Made by a program: the position numbers and the translations under genes. Shown in pieces: positions 1 through 6,281 of a stretch of 6,450 nt of DNA. Position 1 is the first letter of the stretch, and every line of letters begins with the position of its first letter. The stretch is taken from contig JAJRTK010000293.1 of NCBI GenBank assembly GCA_024278345.1, positions 1 through 6,450 of the forward strand, written 5' to 3'. The notes below the pieces were generated by a model. It made no database searches and was not told the origin of the DNA. It was given only the letters and a program-made list of their open reading frames with translations. The stretch is from a bacterium. GTDB lineage: Bacteria > CSSED10-310 > JAJRTK01.

Positions 1-164
1 AACTGCTTCCCAGCACCACGTGAAGCATCCACCTACCATTGATAACTGAATGTTCCATATCGTTTCGGATCCGGGCCACGAGCCCAAGAACCAAGGCTTC
101 ACCGAACCTCCGCCTCAATGCGTGCTCACATTTTTTACTACCTCCCGGAACAGATATTGGTTCG

Positions 165-201
165 AATGGATTCTGCAATCCATTGAGATTCAACCCGAAT
201 C
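165..201. repeat. Two adjacent small inverted repeats
   Basis: AATGGATT (165-172) and AATCCATT (177-184) form a perfect 8-bp stem around the 4-base loop CTGC. Two bases further on, GATTC (187-191) and GAATC (197-201) form a 5-bp stem with a 5-base loop. There is no T-tract on either side, so intrinsic termination is unlikely. They could be structured leader RNA of the gene at 308, a protein-binding dyad, or chance. The role is unknown. Confidence 0.45.
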
Positions 202-263
202 GGCATGTCGAGAAAGAGCCGCACCCCTTTGGAGGCCGCGAGACCAGTTGGAGGGCGATGACA

Positions 264-282
264 GGGGAGGGGCGGGGGGGGG
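264..282 (+). other. G-tract with G-quadruplex potential
   Basis: The sequence is GGGGAGGGGCGGGGGGGGG: two G4 runs and one G9 run separated by single bases. It can supply four G-tracts with one-base loops, the classic pattern for a parallel G-quadruplex in DNA or RNA. It ends 25 bases before the ATG at 308, inside the presumed leader. The G9 homopolymer is also a candidate for replication slippage and a possible sequencing or assembly weak point. Whether it folds or affects expression cannot be told from sequence. Confidence 0.5.
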
Positions 283-307
283 AACTCTCACCGCGGATGG
301 TGACGGT

Positions 308-673
308 ATGTTTCTGGAACATTATCTACAGCTCAAGCTCTGGATCATCGCGGCGATACCCATCCCCAGAGATGGTTTTCACCTCATCGCGGGCTTCCTC
401 TTCTACTGGATCTCCGTGAGGCTTTTCCGCCGCTCGTCGCGCTCGCTCCAAGCCCTCTTCCTGGGTTTTTTGATCTCCCTCTTTGTGGAGCACCTGGACA
501 TGCTGGACAACTACGGCTCCCTCATGCGGTGGCTTCCCTACCCAAGGACCTGGCACCGGCCTTTGCGGGATCTGGTGACCACAAATATCCCTCCCCTCTT
601 GACGCTTCTTGCCATCCGTTGGCGCGGTGGCGATAAGGTTCCCGCCGAGTCCCGGGCCGAGAAGCCTGTCTAA
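308..673 (+). CDS. Small conserved-looking membrane protein of unknown function
   Basis: This 121-residue protein has about three hydrophobic segments (residues ~23-40, ~47-60 and ~88-103) and a polar C-terminal tail after residue 104. Polar residues sit at helix ends in a family-like arrangement: R-D-x-x-H at 21-25, V-E-H-L-D at 60-64 and R-D-L-x-T-x-N at 87-93. The layout recalls short uncharacterised integral membrane proteins and, loosely, VanZ-like proteins (conserved D/H near the first helix, D...N before the last), but I cannot assign a family. I chose ATG 308 because hydrophobic, protein-like sequence starts there; the same frame is open back to 50, but that extension looks non-coding. 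No Shine-Dalgarno lies at normal spacing; the nearest purine-rich stretch is the G-tract at 264-282, and TCACC/GGTGA (288-303) sits just upstream. It appears to be a single-gene unit, 443 bp from the next gene. Confidence 0.65.
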   Translation: MFLEHYLQLKLWIIAAIPIPRDGFHLIAGFLFYWISVRLFRRSSRSLQALFLGFLISLFVEHLDMLDNYGSLMRWLPYPRTWHRPLRDLVTTNIPPLLTLLAIRWRGGDKVPAESRAEKPV

Positions 674-759
674 TCCCGGTTTCTTACGGCGAATTGCCGG
701 GAGAGAGCTCCGCGGTCGATCTATGACTTCATCCTGTGATATAGGCAACCCTTCCGGAA

Positions 760-778
760 CATCGGCAGGCTGCCGATG
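760..778. repeat. REP-like perfect hairpin, copy 1
   Basis: CATCGGCA, loop GGC, TGCCGATG: a perfect 8-bp stem with a 3-base loop. It matches the hairpin at 6391-6409 in stem length, loop length and 7 of 8 stem pairs; the differing pair is T-A here and C-G there, so pairing is kept. No T-run follows, so it is not a standard intrinsic terminator. A dispersed palindromic element (REP-like) is a plausible reading. Confidence 0.5.
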
Positions 779-989
779 GAACAAGAGAAGGTCAATACAG
801 GGGAGGAAATTGCCATGAGCCATCCCGGGCCTCGAAACAAATTCGGTTGTCAGCTTGGATTGACGGATGATGGTGCGATGAACGGACGCCGGACGGCGGC
901 CGGGGGGAGCGGACCTCAACACGTAGAAAAGAGCAATCCGATATATGTGCCTGGTTCCGCCGTTCCCCACCCATTCTTGTACGGTAGGC

Positions 990-1022
990 CTCGCTTATGC
1001 TCGGCGTCTCGCTTTGCTCGGC
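990..1022. repeat. Imperfect tandem repeat CTCGCTT(A)TGCTCGGC
   Basis: Two near-identical units lie in tandem: CTCGCTTATGCTCGGC (990-1005) and CTCGCTTTGCTCGGC (1008-1022), differing by one inserted A and separated by GT. The array is in the spacer before the peptidase gene and is followed by a T8 run at 1035-1042. It could be a protein-binding array or a remnant of a dispersed intergenic repeat. No function can be assigned. Confidence 0.5.
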
Positions 1023-1116
1023 CCCACGTTTTCCTTTTTTTTGTTCTGTCCCGCTTTAACGAGCATGACCCCGGCGACCACACCCCGGAAGATGAAAGTG
1101 GAAGGCGCGGAGCGCC

Positions 1117-3525
1117 ATGACCACGCCGTCGAAGATGGATTCAACCATGTACTTTCATGGTAGGTGGGTACCCTTACTTCTGAGCGTGATGGTTTTCGGA
1201 TCTGTCGTCTGCCGGGCGGAAGGGGAATCCTCGGCTCCATCCCAACGGTCGGGTGACCGCTGGCTGATGGCTTACAAGGAATCTCTTCGCAGCCAGTTCG
1301 GCGCTAAGGTGGCGGTTCCCCGGGGAGGCGTAACGTGGAGCTGGGATTCGGCGACGCTGACGCTGGAATCGGGGAAAGTGCGTCTGATGAAGCCGATGCC
1401 TGGCGGCGCGGTTACCGGTCTTGTTTTCGAGGGTGAGGGGCGTTTCCAAATGCAGATCCCCGACCCGGCGGAGCTCCGGTACTTGCGGAGAATCCTGAAG
1501 GATGACAGCCTCGAACGGTTTGAACAGAGCTTCCACCGCTTGGTCCTCCGCACAAGTGAAGACTTTCTTCCGAAGATCTGGCCCGAGGCCCAAGGTCCTT
1601 ACACCGAGTCGAAAATGGCGGCGAAGCGCCGCGACAACTGGCTCGAGCGCGTCTGGTTCGATGTCGATGCCCGCGTCCTAAGCGGTCTTCTGGCTCCCGG
1701 TGACGAGTACATCCGCGCGGAGATGAAAACCTCCGAGCACGGCTGGGTTTGCTACGAGTTTGACAGGCGGCGGCAAGAAGAGATCACCTTGGAGCGGGTT
1801 TACGACGAGACCAGTGACACCTGGGTGAGCCTGGATCGGACGGAGCAGCGCCGCAAGAGCGGCCGCCCCGGCAGCCGCGCTCCCCAGTTCATGGATATCC
1901 GGAATGCCCATATCGAGGCCTCCTTCAAGTCGGGGGTCTGGAGCGAGAAGGTGGGCCGTGCCCAGACCAAGCAATCGAAGGGAACCTTCAAGGTCAGGCT
2001 GGACTTCGTCCCCCTAGTGGAAGGCTGGAGCGCTCTGCCTCTGGTTCTTTCAGCGGAAGCCGAAGTCAAAGCTGTACTGGATGGTGACGGACGGTCTCTC
2101 CCCTTCATTCGGAATCACATTGGCGGTGGCAGCTCGTTCATCGATGACCAGTACTATGACGACTCTCTCTTGGTCCTCTTGGACGCGCCGCTGGCTAAGG
2201 GGAATCTGGCTTCCCTGATGGTCGAATACGAAATGAAGGTCAGTGGATACGCGTCGGGCCGCCGTTGGTATCCCGGGCACGCTTACGATATGGACGACCC
2301 CCTCACGGCGGAGCTCCGATTTACGTTGTCCAAGGGACAGGAGATCAAGGTCGCCGGCGTGCCGGAAAATGAAACCGTGGAGAAGGGCAAGAGGATTTCT
2401 TCCTGGAAGGTGGAGAGGCCGGTTCGGATGATTGGTTTCACTTTCGGCCCGGGTTTCCGGGAAAAGGAAGTGGAGATCGAGAATTCTCCCAAGGTCGTTG
2501 CCTTTGGCGCCGACACACGTGTCGGTTGGGGCGACATCGTCTTCAACGTGGCCGCCGATGTGGCCAACAGCCAGGCTTTCTTCCAGAGCCTTTTCGATCT
2601 CGAGCTGCCTTATTCCACCATCTATGCCACGAGCATTCCCGCGGGCCACGGTCAGGCATTCGACGGATTCCTTCACCTGTCGGAGTGGACCTTTTACAAC
2701 GAGAGCTCCGGAGCCAGCGAGCTGTTTCGCGCCCACGAAGTGGCGCACCAGATCTGGGGCCACGCGGTTTCCTGGCAGTCGTATCGCGACCAGTGGCTCA
2801 GCGAGTCGTTCGCCGAATACTCGGCCATGATGTTCATCGAGGCCAATCCCAAGCTGGAGAAGTTCTTTCCACGGATCCTCGATGCTTACACCAGCGCGGT
2901 CTTTGGTTCGTTGAAGTCGGCTTTCGGGAAGTTTGCTCGGCCCGACCTGGCCATCGAGACCATGCGCCGAGGCCACCAGGTTGCTCCCATCGGCTTTGGC
3001 CGCCGTGCCAGTACCAAGGAGCTGCCCAGTGGCTACATGCTCCAGGCTTATGTCAAGGGACCCTTGGTGCTCCACATGCTCCGTTCCCTTCTGCGAAGGA
3101 AGTCAGGCGGAGACCGCGTTTTTATCGAAATCCTGAGGGACTTCGTCTCCACTTTCAAGGGCAAGGCGGCGAGCACACTCGATTTCCAGCGGATCGTGGA
3201 GAAGCACACCCGTGCCCGGTGGGGTTGGTTCTTCCACCAGTGGCTGGAGCGTGCGGAAATCCCTACCTACCGCTGGAAGTACAAGGCAAGGCGAAGCAAG
3301 GATCGGACCTATGTCCTGAACCTGGAAGTGGAGCAGAGCGGCGTCACCGAGGGCTTCATGATGCCCGTTCCGGTGCGGGTCGAGTTTGGCAAGGGCAAGG
3401 TGAAAGAGTTTCTGCTTCCCATCAAACAGCCCAAGGAGACGTTCAAGGTCCCGCTCCAGGCCAAGCCCAAGCGCGTGATCTTCAACCCCGACCACGCCGT
3501 GTTGGCTCGCGTGGAGAAGCTCTAG
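1117..3525 (+). CDS. Exported M1-family (gluzincin) zinc metallopeptidase homologue lacking canonical GxMEN
   Basis: This is an 802-residue protein. Residues 1-34 look like a Sec signal peptide: basic R16, hydrophobic 17-31, likely cleavage after C-R-A34, suggesting periplasmic or extracellular location. Residues ~45-480 form a largely beta-looking region with no domain I can name. The catalytic part has HEVAH at 540-544, then exactly 18 residues and E563 in WLSESFAEY, the M1 zinc signature HExxH-x18-E. Y645 in AYVKGPLVLHML aligns with the catalytic tyrosine of M1 enzymes (E. coli PepN has YEKG). The place of the GxMEN exopeptidase motif is taken by GHGQAFDGFLHLSE (510-523), so the glutamate that binds the free N-terminus seems absent. 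Residues ~720-802 look like the C-terminal beta domain of M1 proteins. It is probably zinc-binding and possibly proteolytic, but classical aminopeptidase activity is doubtful. For the start, ATG 1117 has GGAG at 1109-1112; ATG 1135 and 1147 are alternatives that keep the signal peptide. Confidence 0.9.
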   Translation: MTTPSKMDSTMYFHGRWVPLLLSVMVFGSVVCRAEGESSAPSQRSGDRWLMAYKESLRSQFGAKVAVPRGGVTWSWDSATLTLESGKVRLMKPMPGGAVTGLVFEGEGRFQMQIPDPAELRYLRRILKDDSLERFEQSFHRLVLRTSEDFLPKIWPEAQGPYTESKMAAKRRDNWLERVWFDVDARVLSGLLAPGDEYIRAEMKTSEHGWVCYEFDRRRQEEITLERVYDETSDTWVSLDRTEQRRKSGRPGSRAPQFMDIRNAHIEASFKSGVWSEKVGRAQTKQSKGTFKVRLDFVPLVEGWSALPLVLSAEAEVKAVLDGDGRSLPFIRNHIGGGSSFIDDQYYDDSLLVLLDAPLAKGNLASLMVEYEMKVSGYASGRRWYPGHAYDMDDPLTAELRFTLSKGQEIKVAGVPENETVEKGKRISSWKVERPVRMIGFTFGPGFREKEVEIENSPKVVAFGADTRVGWGDIVFNVAADVANSQAFFQSLFDLELPYSTIYATSIPAGHGQAFDGFLHLSEWTFYNESSGASELFRAHEVAHQIWGHAVSWQSYRDQWLSESFAEYSAMMFIEANPKLEKFFPRILDAYTSAVFGSLKSAFGKFARPDLAIETMRRGHQVAPIGFGRRASTKELPSGYMLQAYVKGPLVLHMLRSLLRRKSGGDRVFIEILRDFVSTFKGKAASTLDFQRIVEKHTRARWGWFFHQWLERAEIPTYRWKYKARRSKDRTYVLNLEVEQSGVTEGFMMPVPVRVEFGKGKVKEFLLPIKQPKETFKVPLQAKPKRVIFNPDHAVLARVEKL

Positions 3526-3592
3526 CAAAGTGGGATTTCTCCCGTGGCCGCACGCGGCGATGGATTCGTGGTGAGGAATTCTAGCCAGGCGG

Positions 3593-3620
3593 TTTCGATG
3601 GTATCCTTTGTCCATCGGGA
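3593..3620 (+). promoter_or_regulatory. Leader hairpin upstream of the GlsB-like gene
   Basis: TTTCGATGG (3593-3601) can pair with CCATCGGGA (3612-3620), giving nine pairs (two G-U) closed by a 10-base loop. It ends 13 bases before the ribosome binding site AAGGACGGAG (3634-3643) of the gene at 3647. Without a T-run it is not a terminator for the peptidase gene. It may be a leader RNA structure or a DNA dyad, or a chance fold. Confidence 0.35.
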
Positions 3621-3646
3621 ATCGAAGTCAAACAAGGACGGAGAAA

Positions 3647-3940
3647 ATGAGCCCTTACGAATTCGTCATCATGCTTGTGATCGCCGGTGTTTGTGGGTCT
3701 GTTGCCGAGTCTTTGACCGGGTACACCCGTGGAGGAATGCTCTTTTCGGTGGGGATCGGCCTTCTTGGTGGCTTTCTGGGTGAGAGCCTGGCCGCCGAGA
3801 TGGGAATGCCCGCCCTCATGGTGATCCGTATCGACGACCAGGGAATCGACGTGGCGTGGACCATTATCGGCGCCGTGGTTTTGGTCTTCGCCCTGAGCTT
3901 TCTACGCAGCCTGCTTGGCCTCAAAAAGTCGGCGGCGTGA
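3647..3940 (+). CDS. GlsB/YeaQ/YmgE-family stress-response membrane protein
   Basis: This 97-residue protein has three predicted membrane segments (~5-20, ~29-50, ~68-90). The glycine-rich second segment (GGMLFSVGIGLLGGFLG, residues 29-45) after G-Y-x-R-G-G, and the W-T-I-I-G-A motif (71-76) opening the third, fit the GlsB/YeaQ/YmgE family, also annotated 'transglycosylase-associated protein'. Family members are small inner-membrane proteins linked mainly by expression to general, acid or osmotic stress; their biochemical role is unsettled, and the transglycosylase label is not evidence of enzyme activity. I chose ATG 3647 because AAGGA (3634-3638) lies 8 bases upstream and the family begins with its first helix there; an in-frame ATG at 3608 would add 13 polar residues. 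The gene follows the peptidase by 121 bp on the same strand and ends 14 bp from the convergent transporter gene. Confidence 0.85.
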   Translation: MSPYEFVIMLVIAGVCGSVAESLTGYTRGGMLFSVGIGLLGGFLGESLAAEMGMPALMVIRIDDQGIDVAWTIIGAVVLVFALSFLRSLLGLKKSAA

Positions 3941-3954
3941 GCCTTCGCCGTGAC
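3923..3954 (-). terminator. Possible intrinsic terminator of the transporter gene
   Basis: Read on the minus strand, directly after the transporter stop codon, CGGCG (3950-3946) can pair with CGCCG (3937-3933) across an 8-base loop. GTC/GAC flanks can add pairs with bulges, and TTTTT (3927-3923) follows. The short stem and five-base T-run make this a modest candidate. It overlaps the last codons of the GlsB-like gene. On the plus strand the hairpin lacks a T-run, so termination would favour the minus strand. Confidence 0.4.
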
Positions 3955-6150
3955 CTAAACCAGCTCGCCCACGAAAAGGCTCGAATTCCGGACAAGAAGC
4001 ACCGTGGGCAGGTCCTGGACCATCTCCACGAGCTGCCGGGCATAGGCCTCCTCGCCACCTTCATAAGGAGTGGCCAGCCCCAGGATGACCAGGTCGGCAT
4101 CCGTGCTTTCCGCACGGATCATCTCGGGAACCGAGCGGTCAAAATTAGACCGGATCACGCTGGTTTCGGCCTTGATCCGGATCTCGCCCAAAAGGCGGTC
4201 CAGATTCGCTTCGGTTTGTTGCTTGGCTTCGTCGCTGGCGGCGATGCTCTTGATGCGGATGCTCGCCCTGCTCCATTCGGGGTTTTGGGTCAAGAGATGC
4301 GCCAGAAGAAGCATCAAATCCCCGTTTCGCTGGAGTCCGCCCCACCAAATGTCGATGCGCCGTCGCTGCCCGCCAAAGGCCGCTTCTCCCTTGCGAGAAC
4401 GGCAGATCGCCACCGACTTGTGAATCCGCTCCAAGCGGCGCATGGCGCTCAAAAAAACGGCTAATCGGTGGATATGATCGGTCCAGCCGAACAGGATCAT
4501 ATTGCTGTGGAGCCCGGCCATCCCATTGGCCTGGGAGATATCGACGATCCCGTCTTCGAAGTTCCGGACCACGTTGACCTCGGCAAAGGCGACGAAACCG
4601 GATTTGTTCAGTGCGCCGCCAATGTACGTCAGCCGTTCTTCGGGGCGAAGATTCTCGTCCAAGAGATCGCCCAAGAGAAGCTCGCAGACCGTCACCACTC
4701 CACGCTCTTGGCTGAGCCAGAGACCGAATTGCACCATGGGTAACCGCCGATCGATGTCGTCGGCGAAAATCAGAATGTGGGGCCTCCAGTTCCGGGAGGT
4801 CATGGGCCGGCGGGAGAGCCCGATGAGCGCCCACCGGATCAGCGCCTCGTACAGGCCGCGCCGGGCGTCACCCCAGGCCGGGCTGTGGCCCCGGCGCCGA
4901 AGGAAGATCCAAAGGCCGATCTCGGTGATGATGGCGATGAATCCCGCCACCGGACTAATAAGGAACATCACGCCAAAGCAAGCAACCGCCCCCAAAAGCG
5001 GCACCGGCAAGGGAAGGGAAAGCCTCGGCCGCCAGGAAGGATCACCCGAGATGATCTCGATCCCCGTCACCAGGTTCACGGCGCCATAGGTCGTGAGAAA
5101 GAAGATCGTCACGGTCACCGCCACGGCATCAAGGCTTCCCAGAAAGACCGCCGCCAGCGCCAGGCCAGTAGAGACCGCCAGCGCGATGAGCGGTTCCTCC
5201 CGCCCGGCGGACACCCTTCCCAGAACACGGGGCACCAACCGGTCCATGGCCAGAGCCTGAAGTGTCCGAGGTGCCGTCAGGATCGAGCCCACCGCCGAAG
5301 AAAAAATCGCGCCCCAGAGCCCGGGCAAGATAAGGAGCGCACCCAAAGGCGCGATCTTTGTCCAGATAAGAGGATCGTTTCGCAATGATTCCACATCCGC
5401 GGTCGTCACCAAGAGGAAAGGAATGCTCATATAGACCGCGAAACCCACGAGCACGGCCCAGATGCTCCCCTTGGGCAAAGCCGTTTGCGGATCCTCTAGG
5501 TCGCCTGACAGCCCAAGCCCTGCCATGACGCCCGTGACGGCCGGAAAAAAGATGGCGAAGACCGTCCAAAACGGTGGCGATTCAGGATGCGAAGCCAGGG
5601 GCAAGGGAAGGGAGCCGGCCTGGTTCAAGGCGCCCCAGGCAAGAGCGAGAAGAGACAAGCCCACAGCCACCATGACGGGCAATTGCGTCTTGAGCGCCAA
5701 CTTTGCCCCGAAGAGCGACAAAAAGCTCACCAGCAGGATGATCCCAATGGCAACCGGCTCCAGCGGCACATCCGGCCACACGATCCGAAGCGATTCAGCC
5801 AAACCGTAGCTGTAGAGAGTGACCGAAAAAACCTGCGAAAGATAAAGCGGAAGCCCGATAGCTCCGCCGATCTCAAGACCCAGCCCCCTGGAGATAATGT
5901 AGTAGGCGCCTCCCACTCCAACCCGAGTATTCGAGGCCTCGGCTGCTACCGAAAGAGTCGTGATCAGCGTCACCCCATTGGCTAGCGCAACGATGAGCAA
6001 CGCTTTGAGAAGCCCGACGTTCCCTAGGACCCAGCCAAAGCGCAGATACATGATCACGCCAAGAATTGTCAGGAGTGTCGGCGTGAAGACACCCAAGAAG
6101 GTCCCAAGGCGCTGCGTGGGCGCGGATGGCGGAGGTTGTGCTTCTTTCAT
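3955..6150 (-). CDS. Cation-chloride cotransporter (SLC12/CCC family, APC superfamily)
   Basis: This is a 731-residue inner-membrane transporter with about 12 helices (residues ~20-417) and a cytosolic C-terminal domain (~450-731). CCC landmarks are in order: GVIMYLRFGWVLGNVG (31-46, first helix), GGAYYIISRGLGLEIGGAIG (80-99, third helix), FFPAVTGVMAGLGLSGDL (201-218, sixth helix, then DPQ and PKG), A281-x-x-S284-S285 with TAPR (eighth helix), NWRP (454-457) and IDIWWGG (599-605), typical of the SLC12 C-terminal domain. A-x-x-S-S matches the sodium-site pattern of NKCC-type members, so sodium-coupled chloride and/or potassium transport is inferred; substrate specificity of bacterial homologues is mostly untested. 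Length fits prokaryotic members (animal ones are longer). I chose ATG 6150, with GGGATCAGGA just upstream; a GTG at 6189 would add 13 residues but has no ribosome binding site. It is convergent with the GlsB-like gene and may serve ion or volume homeostasis. Confidence 0.92.
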   Translation of the reverse strand: MKEAQPPPSAPTQRLGTFLGVFTPTLLTILGVIMYLRFGWVLGNVGLLKALLIVALANGVTLITTLSVAAEASNTRVGVGGAYYIISRGLGLEIGGAIGLPLYLSQVFSVTLYSYGLAESLRIVWPDVPLEPVAIGIILLVSFLSLFGAKLALKTQLPVMVAVGLSLLALAWGALNQAGSLPLPLASHPESPPFWTVFAIFFPAVTGVMAGLGLSGDLEDPQTALPKGSIWAVLVGFAVYMSIPFLLVTTADVESLRNDPLIWTKIAPLGALLILPGLWGAIFSSAVGSILTAPRTLQALAMDRLVPRVLGRVSAGREEPLIALAVSTGLALAAVFLGSLDAVAVTVTIFFLTTYGAVNLVTGIEIISGDPSWRPRLSLPLPVPLLGAVACFGVMFLISPVAGFIAIITEIGLWIFLRRRGHSPAWGDARRGLYEALIRWALIGLSRRPMTSRNWRPHILIFADDIDRRLPMVQFGLWLSQERGVVTVCELLLGDLLDENLRPEERLTYIGGALNKSGFVAFAEVNVVRNFEDGIVDISQANGMAGLHSNMILFGWTDHIHRLAVFLSAMRRLERIHKSVAICRSRKGEAAFGGQRRRIDIWWGGLQRNGDLMLLLAHLLTQNPEWSRASIRIKSIAASDEAKQQTEANLDRLLGEIRIKAETSVIRSNFDRSVPEMIRAESTDADLVILGLATPYEGGEEAYARQLVEMVQDLPTVLLVRNSSLFVGELV

Positions 6151-6204
6151 TCCTGATCCCAGTGAGTCGCTGGAAACCGAGGCAGACACGGGGAACGACG
6201 GCCA

Positions 6205-6221
6205 ACAGTGCCCGTCACTGT
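6205..6221. promoter_or_regulatory. Inverted repeat ACAGTG-N5-CACTGT (operator-like)
   Basis: ACAGTG (6205-6210) and CACTGT (6216-6221) are perfect 6-bp arms around CCCGT, about 55-71 bases upstream of the transporter ATG. Short dyads of this size near a start are typical of dimeric repressor sites, but they also fold as RNA hairpins. No regulator is in the window and no family can be named. Confidence 0.35.
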
Positions 6222-6281
6222 CCCGGGGCCTCGGCTCTAAGCAAGACGCCCCAAGATATCAAGGAGCTTCGGTAAAGGAAA

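Larger units (their letters stand above)
1..307. other. Intergenic region with small hairpins, no convincing gene
   Basis: No reading frame here looks protein-like. The open frame that runs into the first gene from position 50 has no hydrophobic pattern or ribosome binding site before residue 87 and reads as chance. Visible structures are GGGC/GCCC around 73-85, a perfect 8-bp hairpin at 165-184, a 5-bp hairpin at 187-201, a G-rich tract at 264-282 and TCACC/GGTGA at 288-303. None is followed by a T-run, so I do not call a terminator. The left edge may hold the tail of an intergenic region from a gene outside the window. Confidence 0.6.
674..1116. other. Long intergenic spacer upstream of the peptidase
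   Basis: This 443-bp spacer has no convincing gene. Right after the stop at 673 come short competing stems (TCCCGG at 675-680 with CCGGGA, and CGGC/GCCG around GAATT), with no T-run. Further on are the 8-bp hairpin at 760-778, a strong Shine-Dalgarno-like GGGGAGG at 800-806 placed 8 bases before an ATG at 815, an imperfect tandem repeat at 990-1022 and eight T at 1035-1042. The frame opened at 815 runs to a TGA overlapping the next start, but its product is rich in Pro, Gly and Arg and resembles no protein I know. I found no promoter good enough to name. Confidence 0.6.

Noticed and set aside
50-307. N-terminal extension of the first gene to ATG 50
   Set aside because: The added 86 residues look like translated spacer, include the G-tract, and carry no family-like or hydrophobic pattern.
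326-970. Minus-strand frame (214 codons) over the first gene and spacer
   Set aside because: Its charged, low-complexity product runs antisense to the hydrophobic protein and across a non-coding spacer, with no ribosome site noticed.
2050-3075. Long minus-strand open frame (341 codons) inside the peptidase gene
   Set aside because: It is antisense to the clear M1 coding sequence, its product lacks recognisable motifs, and long shadows are common in GC-rich genes.
3532-3558. Small stems GGGA/TCCC and GCCG/CGGC after the peptidase stop as a terminator
   Set aside because: The stems are only 4 bp each with no T-run, so intrinsic termination is not supported.
2526-3584. Plus-strand frame (352 codons) overlapping the peptidase gene
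   Set aside because: It is an out-of-frame shadow rich in Arg, Gly and Pro, while the zinc-site frame is unambiguous.
6151-6189. Alternative GTG start of the transporter at 6189
   Set aside because: There is no Shine-Dalgarno before it, whereas ATG 6150 has GGGATCAGGA directly upstream; the extra residues are a Ser-rich tail not typical of the family. It is not excluded.
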